Positions 47,201 through 56,826 of a stretch of DNA of 64,000 nucleotides are shown piece after piece. How positions within the stretch are numbered: the first letter of the stretch is position 1; each line of letters starts with the position of its first letter. Source of the DNA: Mactra quadrangularis. Lineage: Eukaryota > Mollusca > Bivalvia > Venerida > Mactridae. A model generated the notes under the pieces. It worked only from the letters and a program-made list of their open reading frames with translations, ran no database searches and was not told the DNA's origin. The position numbers and the translations under genes are program-made. Location: contig CM046295.1 of assembly GCA_025267735.1 (NCBI GenBank), positions 20,430,938-20,494,937 of the forward strand. Direction: 5' to 3'.

Positions 47201-48333
47201 GATATAGCTGTTAACCAACTATTTAGCACATACTTTCGCCAGTGACTGACAACAGCCCTACATAATTAAAAATCATTGGTAGGAGGGAGAATGGCCGTAG
47301 AAATAATTTCATGACCAAGCTCCACGAAAGTATGCCCCACCCGGGAATCGAACCCACGACCCCTCAATCAGCAGACTTGCATGCTACCAACTGAGCTAGC
47401 CGGGCAGCTCCAAAAAGAAAAAAGAAAAGACAGATTGTTATATGGGTGAAAGTTTAAAATTCCAAAATCCTGAATTTCATGATATTGGTCCTATTAACAA
47501 TAAACATACGTAAGGAACCCCTTTCTTGATTCCCAAACTAAAAACTTCAGGAAAAGTCCTGAAAACTTTCATCCATGCAGAAAGAAAATATAGAAAAGAA
47601 TGAAAGATAGAAAACACTGAAGAGAATTCAGGCAAGTAGCAAAGACAAGAAATAGCGAAGATAAAACATGCAGGTTACATACATACACGCACAGATACAC
47701 ACACGAACGGACAGCCGGGCAGACAGGGTTCGTCACTCACAGTCTATACCAGAGATCCAACCGGATCCTGAAGGAGTCCATAGTCAACTATACAGAGATT
47801 CCTCCAAGGTGTTAGGGATTTCTCCAATTATAGACAAAAAATTCAGATACAGATTGGCAGCCACAAAATGTGATAAACAATTCATGGGAACTCAAGTTCA
47901 TGCAAGAACAGGACAATATTTTAGAAATTCGGACAGAATGTCAAGCTAAGCTTCACTGGGGTTCTTCCCAAGGCTTTGGCATTATCGGAATCCAGGAAGA
48001 CTGTTAGTGCTGAACCCTGACAGCCACACAGAGACAGACAGACGCACACACACAGACAGACAGATGGACACACAGACAGACGCATGCTTATTTACCTATA
48101 TTAGTTTTCGCTAGTGCCTGACTCACACAGTTGATATCTCTCTCACCTGCGAGAGATCCGGAGCTCGGACTGACACGTCCGGCTGAACTGACTGGCGATG
48201 AGCTTTGCTGTTTACGCTTAATCTGATCTTTGTAACACTTGGAGCAGAGGCCCTCGAATGATTCACAGCCGTAAAATCCGCAGCCTGATCGACAGAAAGT
48301 TGTTGGCGGCAGATTAGGATCGTTTTGTTCCAT
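41257..48333 (-). CDS. ZFAND5/6-like: A20/AN1 zinc-finger protein, ZFAND5/6 type
   Basis: Coding exons on the minus strand are 48333..48147, 45640..45497, 42636..42538 and 41405..41257 (579 nt, 192 residues; vertebrate ZFAND5 and ZFAND6 are about 210). All introns are GT-AG, each interrupts a codon after its first base, and every join keeps frame. An A20 zinc finger lies at residues 13-35 ([10 protein letters not shown], then CSKCYKD). A Ser/Thr/Pro-rich linker fills about 36-130. The AN1 finger at about 134-175 ([13 protein letters not shown] joined to [19 protein letters not shown], then CTFNYRE) has its zinc ligands intact; intron 3 cuts inside it. The C-terminus ends VGEKVQKI, typical of the family. 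Family members bind ubiquitin through A20 and are stress-linked: ZFAND5 promotes proteasomal degradation and ZFAND6 acts in peroxisomal and immune signalling. Introns hold a 1.1-kb minisatellite and several SINEs. Confidence 0.95.
41425..41720 (-). repeat. Dispersed repeat X, copy 2
   Basis: Inverse of 31880-32245: AATGTGGAAACCACATTAAA, ACAATAAATGGCAGAAATAT, GCAATTGTTAACAA. It begins 20 bp upstream of the last ZFAND exon, within intron 3, so the acceptor lies next to repeat-derived sequence. Confidence 0.65.
42265..42520. repeat. GGGTCCTGTAAATGG tandem repeat
   Basis: Six units of about 33-50 bp, with GGGTCC(T/A)GTAAATGG, CCCCTGTTATATAAGGAAAA and spacer variation. It ends 18 bp from the intron-3 donor of ZFAND. 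The 86-aa frame across it is repeat-encoded. Confidence 0.8.
42697..42967 (-). mobile_element. SINE family A in ZFAND intron 2
   Basis: From TTTAACATCATAGCAACACA to ATCGAACCTATGACCCCTAG, matching the family tail and body in reverse. The head is truncated at the right, where a family-D tRNA-like fragment (GCGGTAGGACACACC) follows at 42968-43015. Confidence 0.8.
43120..43470. repeat. Pyrimidine-rich tract with a 58-bp tandem core
   Basis: CCTTCCTACCTTATTT recurs at 43188, 43246 and about 43304, a 58-bp period, within 350 bp of C/T-rich sequence. It creates a spurious Phe/Pro/Leu-rich frame. Pyrimidine bias is on the plus strand, that is purine-rich on the ZFAND sense strand. Confidence 0.8.
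43971..45050. repeat. 19-bp minisatellite, about 1.1 kb
   Basis: The unit is GTCATGATGCCACCACTGT, repeated about 55 times in ZFAND intron 2, with common variants (GTGACATGATG, CATGTTTCACAACTGT, GCGTCATGATG). Blocks of several units recur together, for example the CATGATCCCACAACTGTGTC group twice near 44400 and 44470, showing higher-order duplication. Confidence 0.97.
45117..45388 (-). mobile_element. SINE family B in ZFAND intron 2
   Basis: From TAGGTTAAACCCTGTATTAA through GACATTATTGTCAAATTTCA to GATTCGAACCCGTACCC, the inverse of 26178-26463. It ends about 110 bp from ZFAND exon 2 and immediately follows the minisatellite. Confidence 0.8.
45675..45880. mobile_element. MITE family U, degraded copies
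   Basis: CTGTGAAAGTTTCGAAATTT and GGAGAAAACCCCTTTT resemble the left half of family U, and ATATGGGTGGAAGTTC starts a second fragment near 45795. Confidence 0.4.
46595..46965 (-). repeat. Dispersed repeat V, copy 2
   Basis: Inverse of 16115-16440: AATTGTGTCAAAAAATAAGT, TTAGGACAAATTGACCTATA, AAATCTGTGAATGAGTACCT. It sits in ZFAND intron 1. Confidence 0.65.
47112..47408 (-). mobile_element. SINE family A, full length, in ZFAND intron 1
   Basis: In reverse it reads GCCCGGCTAGCTCAGTTGGT (A box), GTGGGTTCGATTCCCGGGTG (B box), CTCCCTCCTACCAATGATTT, and a tail ending GCTATGGCGTTAAACC plus short A-rich sequence. It is the best-preserved head in the window. Confidence 0.9.
47443..47578. mobile_element. 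MITE family U, copy in ZFAND intron 1
   Basis: TATGGGTGAAAGTTTAAAAT at the left and AAAACTTTCATCCATGC at the right are inverted ends; AAGGAACCCCTTTCTTG is the shared inner block. Confidence 0.75.
48005..48085. repeat. CAGA/CACA microsatellite
   Basis: ACAGACAGAC and ACACACACAGACAG runs end about 60 bp from the ZFAND exon-1 donor. Confidence 0.85.
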
Positions 48334-48639
48334 AGTAACGATGGAAATATATTTCTTTTTTTGTTCTATTCAGTAAAAGTCAATTCTTTTAAAACCAGTC
48401 TGTACAAAAATTCTACAAAAGACAAAAACACAACAATATTAGATAAAATAAGCATATATAAAATTTATTTAAGTGGTATAATTATAAATTGGTGCATCAC
48501 TTTGTATCTCTTTAATAAGAAAGTGATTCCTTAAATCAGAAAAACAGGGCTCTACACTCAGCCTCTTTCGTTTTCTTTCCCTTTCCTAAACAGAAATGGT
48601 TATGTTAAAACATGCATCATACGTTCTGGTTATTACAAC

Positions 48640-48745
48640 CAATAAAAATAGTTATAAATCTCTATAGGCAATATCAACCATATGCCAACTTGTCAAGTAT
48701 CAAAATCACCAGGGTAAATGTATGCACCACTGACAGTTGAATAAA
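48640..48745. mobile_element. MITE family I, degraded copy
   Basis: Only the right end is clear: CAAGTATCAAAATCACCAGG, then TATGCACCACTGACAGTTGA. Confidence 0.55.
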
Positions 48746-48799
48746 ATTAACAGTATATTTTAAATAATAATACAAAGGCATGACTCATAGTTAGATACA

Positions 48800-49279
48800 T
48801 ACAGGCCTCCTAGCAGGCTAAAACAAAAATAAAGGTTTTTATAAAGGCTTCAATGTATGAAAATAAAGGCCTTTTAATGTAAAAATATGAAAAAATAAAG
48901 AGTAAATAAAGGCTATTTTCGTCTAAGTTCTCATTTCTTTATTAAACCCACAGTCATACCAAAGTCATTTTTTGAAGTTATATACTGTTTGAATTATGCA
49001 ATATAATACATACATTATTTAATGTGTATACCTATTTTCTCTGCATATTTATATCATACATAGCTCCTGTTTTACAGTGTAGGGAAAATGCAGAACAAAA
49101 TCTATTACTTGCTTTAAGCTGGCATGGCAACCAGTCAGAGCAAAATATAAAGGTTTTGAGTGAGAATTACAGGCTATTTTGGCGTTTTAAAGGTTTTCTG
49201 GGGAAATGTAAAGGTTTTAAAGGTTTGCTCTGAAATCAAAGTTTTTTTAAGGTTTTAAAGGTTTCACTAGGAGGCATGT
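48800..49279. mobile_element. hAT-like MITE with AAAGG-rich interior
   Basis: The ends CAGGCCTCCTAG and CTAGGAGGCATG are imperfect inverted repeats, flanked by GATACATA and TACATAAC (shared TACATA). Inside, AAAGGTTTT and AAAGGCTT(T) recur about ten times at both ends, like subterminal repeats. The hAT assignment rests on the CAGG tip only. Confidence 0.55.
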
Positions 49280-50534
49280 ACATAACTTGGATTTCCAAGA
49301 TTCTAGCATTTTTTAAAAATAACAATGACTTCATGAATGACATGTCAGCCCATTTTTTTTCGAATGATTTTCGGGTTCCCAAATTTCAGACTTTCAAATT
49401 AAATCATAAATAACTATAAATAGTTTTCATTTTCACCATATGCTTATTTTCATTTTTAGTGAGTATTTAATTCAGCAGGGGCACAAACTTGTGAACTAAT
49501 AATTTGTTTTTCTTCAATAATCAATACATTTGGCATCAACTGTTCAGTTTGTAAGTACTAAAGATAGTCTCGGTATTTCTCTAAAGATTTGGTTCAAGCC
49601 ATCATATAACAAAACAAACATGGTATAATTACTGGAACTGGATAAAACCGGAGTCCATCATGCCTGAACAACAACGGTTCAATGATCTAAGTCAGTTATT
49701 CAATAACAAGTCAATAAGTTCAGTTACTAAAATGATGGAAACATACACACACTAAACAAATTGGCCGATACAAAGATGCTGATTGATAGCTAGTTACATG
49801 AACAATAATATTAGATAACAGTCATACACAATCAGTAGGTCTAAAATGATGTAGGCCAAAGTAATAAACTTCTACTGAACTGGGTCACCTACTTCGGGCA
49901 TTGAGGTTATTGTCTAATTAATAGACACCATGTCCCACATGTTTTGAAGACAAAGGGAAGTCCAAAAATTACTTTAGGGTCAATATTTTACTCAGATCTG
50001 AGCCCCTAACTGACAGACGTATAATAAAACCGGTTAAAACTTGATAAGTTATCTAATCAAAGAAAATACGTGATAAACGTGTGAACAGCTGATCAAAAAA
50101 ATGTGTCAACTGGCAAACAAAGGCTCTTTGTTTTCGGAATTTCTCACAACCCTGGCGTCCCTTGGCTCAAAAAATACGCTTAATTTATGAACATATACCT
50201 AATAAAGAAATGTAGCAATTTAAATATGAAATACTCGAGGTAAATAAAATATTATGACTAAAATAATACGAAGGTGTTGTCTCACAACGAACATAAAGCC
50301 AAGATGGCGACTGGTCGATTTTGTTATTTCATGCTCCCAGTTACTTTCGTTTTCTGGCATATTTCGACAAAATTGACCCCTTAAAACAATAATCAAGTTC
50401 CCTTAAAGCAAGCTAAGTAAATCTTACCTGATTGAGGAAAGGAATATTCTTTGAAAATAAATTTATTTGATCTTAAGTCGTAGTTAAGTTCCTCGTACGT
50501 GTAACCTTTATTTTGCTACCCTGGTATTATTTGT

Positions 50535-50544
50535 GTCACGTGAC
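50535..50544. promoter_or_regulatory. GTCACGTGAC palindrome near ZFAND first exon
   Basis: The same decamer as at 17163-17172 lies about 110 bp upstream of the donor of the probable ZFAND noncoding exon, so at or near the transcription start. Regulatory function is inferred. Confidence 0.45.
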
Positions 50545-51407
50545 GGATGTTAGACGATTTTATTGGATAAATTTCAAGTCAGAACGAGGCTTGATTGTTC
50601 GTCATTTTCAATACACAAGTAATCACCGTATGACGTAATTCGTATATTCTAGCTAATTTTAAATTGTTATTTTAAGCTGATAAGTGATGCAAAATTATTC
50701 TTTTGCAAAGTTTTAAGAAAGTTTCAATCAGAAAAACACAAAATACAAATAATTCAGAAAGTTTCCCGAACGCTCGATAAAATATTAATCGATCAGCGAG
50801 CAATCCTTATGTGGAAAACCTAAAAATAGAAACGGAAGCCCATGATCTAAAAATAGTAACGGTATCCTATTACTGTTCTCTTAGTCATGAAGAGTAAATT
50901 AATGACATCAGTCACCAATTAACAGTTTATTTAGAAGGGAGTGATAGTGTGTACTTGATAAACTGTTTCCATGTTATGAATATGAGTGTTCATCTTATGT
51001 ATTCATGGAATAAATGGGTGTTCACGAAATTAGCAGAATATTATCGCCTGTTATTAATAACAAGAAAAGTGCATAAATAAAGCACTATCCAATATCAGTA
51101 TGTAATTTGACAACATATTAATTGATTGTCAGAAATAATTTCAATGGCCAAATTCCAGGACAAACACTTTTTGATACACATCGTACAGTACGAATTAATT
51201 ATATATTTTTAATGTGTAGTGAAAGTTATGGGTCCTCAATCAATGGTAGGGCCTAAAGGGGGCCTACAGACATAAATTAAATTGAAATAACTATTATGTC
51301 ATTTATATATAAATTTTGTTGACCAAGTTTAAATCATCAAACTGCCAAAATTAACTTATAGCCAGTTAAATACATGGTGATTTTCTTTTTAAATTCTAGC
51401 AAAACTG

Positions 51408-51570
51408 CCATTTGGGCATACATTTACCCCGCTGTTTTAAATCCTAGATATTTGTTTTTAAAATCCACGTACATAAATACGGACATCTGTTTTTATAGAT
51501 CGTAAGTACAGATGTACTATAGTGAGTATTTAAATCAGCAGGGTTAATATATGTTCCACTGACAGTTGAA
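51408..51570. mobile_element. MITE family I, copy at 51.4 kb
   Basis: GGGCATACATTTACCCCGCT at the left; TATTTAAATCAGCAGGGTTA and CCACTGACAGTTGAATAAAA at the right. Confidence 0.75.
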
Positions 51571-51890
51571 TAAAATGTAACAATACTTAAGTAAAATACT
51601 TTTTGCCATGGTCGTTAAGAAATGAAAACAAACTCTACGATTCGAAATTTATGTGACAATTTACATCTGTCATAAATACCACAGGCGTCAGACCCCCCCC
51701 CCTTCTTATTGTATTTATACAGATATTTACAATGAGGAGGAAAATATGTCAAAAACTTGCTGCGATAAATTAATACACCATATAATACTCTTAACAATGA
51801 AGTGACGCTTTTCACAAATGATCTTACGATTAATATCATCGTAACTCAAAAACAAGAAACATTAATATAGTATGGTTATATATTTCCATG

Positions 51891-51959
51891 CTCGTACCCC
51901 TAGGTTATCAAGATTCTCGATCTAGTATCGAGAATCCTACTAGACTCTGGGAACGAGAA
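51891..51959. mobile_element. Hairpin element M, copy 2
   Basis: CTCGTACCC...GATTCTCGAT and its inverse GAGAATC...GGGAACGAG form a near-complete palindrome, as in 16671-16736. Confidence 0.8.
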
Positions 51960-52672
51960 TGGGTTATTTCTTTGCCAATCAATTCCAAATATTATTGAAT
52001 TTTGTAGAATATGGTATACCTCTTGAATATAATATCATAGTGATGTTTATTATCTTCACGACTTAGAACCTCGAAATTTATGAAATTGACGTTCGAAATC
52101 TTTTTGAGTAAGAATTTTTACGTGAAGGTGCAAAGATTCAGAGTTTAAAAACTTGATTAATGTTTTTGTACATGTCTTCCATGCAACTTGTGAAAGTTTC
52201 TGAAGTTTTTGACAAAAACTGTGCAATTATGACCGAAAATATGGCTTTAGGTGATGTAAAATAGGGCTATTAATAACAGATCGGCGGGAAAATGCATTAT
52301 TTTGTGAAACAGTCGGTGAGCGTAATTTAAATCAAAATTATGTAGAAGCACGTTTTTCCTAACATTTAAGTCAATTTGAATGGTACTGGTACAAAATTTC
52401 ATTTGAATATCTTTATTTAAACTTGTTATACTTGTTTTCCGTATGGGCCGAAATAATAGCGACGACAGTGAAATTTGATGAAAATCTATTACATTTACTT
52501 ATCGTTACAAATCCCTGAATATAAAATCCCTGATAAAAAAGAGTGTTGATCCTTATTGTGTCATCCTGGATATTGATGTGGGTGGCATATTTGTCAATTT
52601 ACCGACATACTGTGACATACACCACATATGTCATTGTTACCTGAGTATGTTTATTACAGGGACACAGAGGGC

Positions 52673-52686
52673 GGGGGGGGGGGGGG
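52673..52686 (+). repeat. G14 homopolymer
   Basis: A run of 14 G directly follows GGGC. It may form a quadruplex, and its true length may be misread by sequencing. Confidence 0.7.
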
Positions 52687-52809
52687 CAATACGGAACCAA
52701 CAAAAACAGAATAATTAATATAGCGAAAATAAAAAAATAATATTATCAGATTCAAAGAGATAAATAATTTCGATGAAAATGGTCCAATACACTTTCCACC
52801 ATTGCTTAA

Positions 52810-53004
52810 TTAGGGACTTTAGTCAGTTATCTTTCCCTGATAAAATCTGAAGCAATCCAATTGGTAAGTAGGTCCTTACAGTTGGAATCCTCGGCAATTT
52901 GGCAAATTTACATTGAAAAGTAAGGGTAAAATCCGAGTAATCCAACTAATAGGACCTACCCATTTGAAGAGTATACAAGGGGAAATAACTGACTAAAGTC
53001 CCTT
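52810..53004. mobile_element. Palindromic MITE in the inverted-repeat spacer
   Basis: AAGGGACTTTAGTCAGTTAT-type ends: TTAGGGACTTTAGTCAGTTA on the left and TAACTGACTAAAGTCCCTTA on the right. An inner pair (GTAGGTCCT...TTGGAATCCTCGG and its inverse) extends the symmetry. Confidence 0.8.
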
Positions 53005-54362
53005 ATTGGTAAGAGTTCTGAATTATATTATCCGATGGTAACAGTGTATTTTGTATTTTACGGTAATATACGAATATACACGGAAATACCCGGAAATACA
53101 TGCCAATACAATTTGCTATAACCGAGGTTTTACAAATGTTACGGAAATACACGATGATCAACGACTATCCGCGATGACAAATACAGCAAGGTATAGCCAA
53201 GGGGACATAGTATAGAGTCCAGATCATAGTTTATTTGAAGATAACATCAGTACCTAACTCGCCAGGCTGGAAAATACACAAAATATACATGTACATGTAG
53301 TACGATCTGCCTCAGGCTGACCATATCATAACATTAATTTATAGATAGGTGGACTTAATGAGAGAGGCGATATTTTTGTATATTGAACATACTTGTTGAC
53401 TTTGGCAATTATGATTTTGGTGAAACAAGCCAGGGATTCTATATAACAGGGATTTGTAACGACATAGATTTTCATCAAATTTCACCGTCTTCGCTATTAT
53501 TTAGACACATACGGATAACAAGTATAACAAGTTTAATTAAAGATAATCACATGAAATTTTGTACCAGTACCATTCAAAATAACATAAAGGTTTGGGAAAA
53601 ATGTGTTTCTAGATGATTTTGAGGTAAATTACACCCACAGACGGTTATGATGCATTTTCCCGCCGAACTGCCATTTTTAGCCCTATTTTACATCCCCTAA
53701 AGTCATATTTTGGGCCATAATTGCGACAAACTTTGGTCAAAAGCTTCAGAAAAATTCACAAGTTGCATGTAAGACATGGAAAGAAAACATAGATCAAGTT
53801 TTTAAACTCTGGAATAGTTTGTACAGCCTGCTTCAGCCAGTTATAGACAGTGACGACCGTGAATATTAAAAAAGCACGTCGTTACAATCCCCGTTATATA
53901 AAATCTCTGAACAAGCCAAGAACCATATTTTGAACAAGCACAAGTCGATCCCAAGCAATAATACAAAAAATGGTGTGGGTAACACTGACTGGAAATTTGA
54001 AAATGTTCAACAGAAGAAGAAGTTTTTCTTACGAAACGTCTCCCTTGAATCTTAACTTTCAATTTGAACTCCAAGTTCCAGACGGGGTCAGCATATAATG
54101 CATCCATATGAAACGGACGGACACTGGTGAAAAACTCAACGCCAACAGAAGAATTATTTGGGTGGCTATTTCGTATTGCCTTTAAAAAAAGTAGGTAGAT
54201 ATATCGCATTAAAGAAGTAAGCACATTTTTGTTGAACTCCCTCGGGAAAAAGTAACACCATATTATTTTATCATGGAATGTACCATATACGTAATATGGA
54301 ATTCACTATACATGTACTTAGTACGCAATCTCTTTTGTTCAACATAAAAAGCATATTGAGTC

Positions 54363-54678
54363 TTGTTTGTTTGTTTGTTTGTTGGGTTTAACGCCGTAGC
54401 AACACATAGTATAGGTCATATCACGGCGATCAGTCAACAAGACTCCTCTTTGAAAGGCTAAATCTCTGGATTTAGCTGTTAACCAACTACTATAAGCGCA
54501 TACTTTCGTCAGTGATTGACAACTGCCCTACATAATTAAAATCATTGGCAGGAGGGAGAATGGCCTTAGAAATAATTTCATGACAAAGCTCTACGAAAGT
54601 ATGCCCCGGTCGGGAATCGAACCCACGACTCCTAGATCAGTAGACTTGCGTGCTACTTACTGAGCTTGCCGGGCGGCT
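54363..54678 (-). mobile_element. SINE family A with 12-bp target-site duplications
   Basis: A complete element in reverse: a tRNA-like head at the right (GCCGCCCGGCAAGCTCAGTA), body, tail CGGCGTTAAACC and a CAAA-type 3' repeat (TTTG four times on the plus strand). GCATATTGAGTC stands at 54351-54362 and again at 54679-54690, directly abutting the element. This fits target-primed reverse transcription by a LINE partner, which is not in the window. Confidence 0.95.
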
Positions 54679-54831
54679 GCATATTGAGTCATCGGCAGTT
54701 CATTTGAATAGGAATCTCATATATTTAAACTTTGTCCACGCGGTCATGAAAAATATTCATATTCATAGTTTATTATACCTGTTGTTAATCAATATGTAAA
54801 GACTAGTAAATTTTGTACATACGCCACAGGG

Positions 54832-55125
54832 GCGGAATCAGGATTTTTTCTAGGGGGGGGGGGGGGTCCGAACTTTTCTAGGGGGGTGGGGGGGGTCCGA
54901 ACCTCGAACCACAACCACATTATACACATTTTGCAGAAAAAATGCAACATATTGATAATAAAAAATACATTACCATTAAATCTATGTTAAGCACCGAGAA
55001 AAATTGCATCATGCTACTTAAAAATGACTTACAGGCAAGAAATACACCAATGGACAGGTACATTTTCCAAATTCTAGGGGTGGTCCGGACCCCCTGGACC
55101 CCCGATGGATCCGCCCATCCGCCAC
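54832..55125 (+). mobile_element. G-tract repeat family F, copy 3
   Basis: GGGGCGGAATCAGGATTTTT and two long G runs at the left, GATGGATCCGCCC at the right, with a middle (AAATCTATGTTAAGCACCGA) shared with copies at 9195 and 9656. Confidence 0.8.
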
Positions 55126-55317
55126 ATGAACTAAATTTGGGGTTAAATTTCATAGTTTTGAATCCAGGAGTAAGATGTCCTGGCTACCGCGATTCAATAT
55201 CCGTATTATTAATTTAAAGAGATGAAAAAATGAATGTTCAGCTTGAAATCTTTTGAAAAAATGATAAAACTAATATACTTTCAATATGATTTTTGTTCAG
55301 CATTAGAGATCATGAAA

Positions 55318-55542
55318 AGACTAAAGCTCCTAATTTAGCTGTTAATCAGTTAGAAGGCACATACTTACGTCAGTGAGTGACAACTTTCCTACATGATTTT
55401 GAATCAGTGGTAGGAGAGAGAATGGTCGTAGAAACGATTCCATGACCAAACTTCACGAAAGTATGCCACACACAGAAATCGAACCCACGACACTTCGATC
55501 AGTAGACTTGCGCGCTTCCGTCTGAACTAGCCGGGTGGGCTT
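55318..55542 (-). mobile_element. SINE family A, tail-truncated
   Basis: From CTCCTAATTTAGCTGTTAAT to CTGAACTAGCCGGGTGGGCT in reverse orientation. The outer tail is missing and the head B box is decayed. Confidence 0.75.
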
Positions 55543-56826
55543 TAGTATACGCTCCATGACCCTGTATAATTCGTTAAAAATTGTATCTGACACCTGCGCG
55601 TACTAGCATTGGCGGTAAATTCAATACATAAAATTACAAGAAAATATTGATGCAAAGCATCAAAGAGCGCAAAAATTGATAACATGAAAATACTGCTTAT
55701 TTATTAAGCTTGTAATTCTCTATAAGTGAGGCATTTTTTTAAAATATTGCTTATTAACCGCTGATTAAAGCAATTAAGTATGATTAATAAAACACAAACA
55801 CCTATATAAATGTACAAAATATATAATAGGGTTATAATGAGTGTTGGTCTTATAATCCTTCTCTTTGTTTATGGTGTAAAAAGAAAGTATGAGACAGTAA
55901 TTAGACAGTAACAGCCGAAAAGTTCCGCATGCAGCGACATTATCAAAACTGAATACATACAACGCTCCAGCGTTGCGCTAAATGATACACATACACAGTA
56001 AAGTCAAAGAATAATAAAATGTGTAAATAATATCCATGATAAAAATCTAATTATGCAAATGTACCTAAAATAGAGTTCAAACAATGTACAATAAACGCTA
56101 GATTAACTTTCGTTTTAGATTCGGGCAATATGGTCAAGTATGACCAATGCACTTCGGGCAATGTTTGAAATGCGATGAACTGATACCATTTGCGTTTAAT
56201 CAGACTAGCGGAGAACCATTAAGTGCATTCGCTCGCTTTTTGGCCTTCTAACACCATTACGCATTCAACGATTGCTTGTAGCGCCGATTTTATTATAATC
56301 GGCAAAAATTCGCGTTAGGAACGTTTTTTCGGACGCTGTAGCGGCAAATTGAAAATTGTGTTTTGGACGGAACCCTGACCAATTGGAGTATTTTTTACTG
56401 TTGGGATATTTACAGTTTTTGAGTAAGTTTTGTGATTGATTTTCTTTTTGTTAGTTTGTCTCTGTATATTTAATTTGCGATTAAATAAGAAATATGCCTT
56501 ATTTATCTTTAAAGTTTTAAACCTTACATTTTTATTCGGGGAAATTATATTAACATTTTGTTTCGTAAAATATAAAATAAATATTTAAATAAAAAGACAA
56601 AAATCAACAAAGAAACGCAACAATTTTAAAGTTTTCAAAATATTTTTCTAATATTCACATTTAAAATCCGCTGAGTGTGGGAATCGAACTTTGTAACTTT
56701 GAGCAACTCATGCTTTCTCGTATGTCGTTTCAAAACATATTTCTGATGTTAAATATAGCTTTAACACATGTATAACCACCGCCATATTTTTTATTTCAGC
56801 GTCAACTAGCGATTATTATTTCGGAT
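55543..56826 (+). promoter_or_regulatory. Upstream region and probable 5' UTR of the VWA/chitin-binding gene
   Basis: A consensus donor GA|GTAAGTTT at 56422/56423 and an acceptor TTATTTCAG at 56799 frame a noncoding exon followed by the coding exon that starts at 56800. An ATTGG motif stands near 56381. The promoter would lie within the CpG-containing sequence at about 56.15-56.35 kb. No TATA box is convincing. Confidence 0.4.

Larger units (their letters stand above)
48334..50534 (-). other. ZFAND 5' UTR exons and upstream intron (probable)
   Basis: Upstream of the start codon a good acceptor (TTTTTGTACAG|ACTGG) places the coding exon's 5' edge at 48399. A matching donor (CAATCAG|GTAAGAT) ends a probable noncoding first exon at 50428. 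The sequence between would be an intron of about 2 kb with MITEs. The pairing is inferred; both sites fit consensus. Confidence 0.5.
50545..52139. other. Intergenic stretch left of the large inverted repeat
   Basis: No gene is recognised. It holds a family-I MITE, a half copy of the CTTACGA hairpin element (51801-51844) and a hairpin element at 51891-51959. Confidence 0.45.
52140..53820. repeat. Large inverted repeat, arms about 390 bp
   Basis: The left arm (52140-52530) and right arm (53430-53820) are diverged inverse copies. Landmarks: TTGATGAAAATCTATTAC against ATAGATTTTCATCAAATTTC; GGTACTGGTACAAAATTTCA against ACATGAAATTTTGTACCAGT; CGGCGGGAAAATGCATTA against TGCATTTTCCCGCCG; ACATGTCTTCCATGCAACTT against AAGTTGCATGTAAGACATGG. 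Conservation includes indels, and neither arm holds a long open frame. The 0.9-kb spacer carries a separate palindromic MITE. A further end-like piece (CGTTACAATCCCCGTTATAT) recurs at 53880. Confidence 0.8.

Noticed and set aside
53383..54224. Open frames of 77 (plus) and 127 (minus) residues
   Set aside because: They lie in or next to the large inverted repeat, are on opposite strands and show no domain or splice support; the matching arm has stops.
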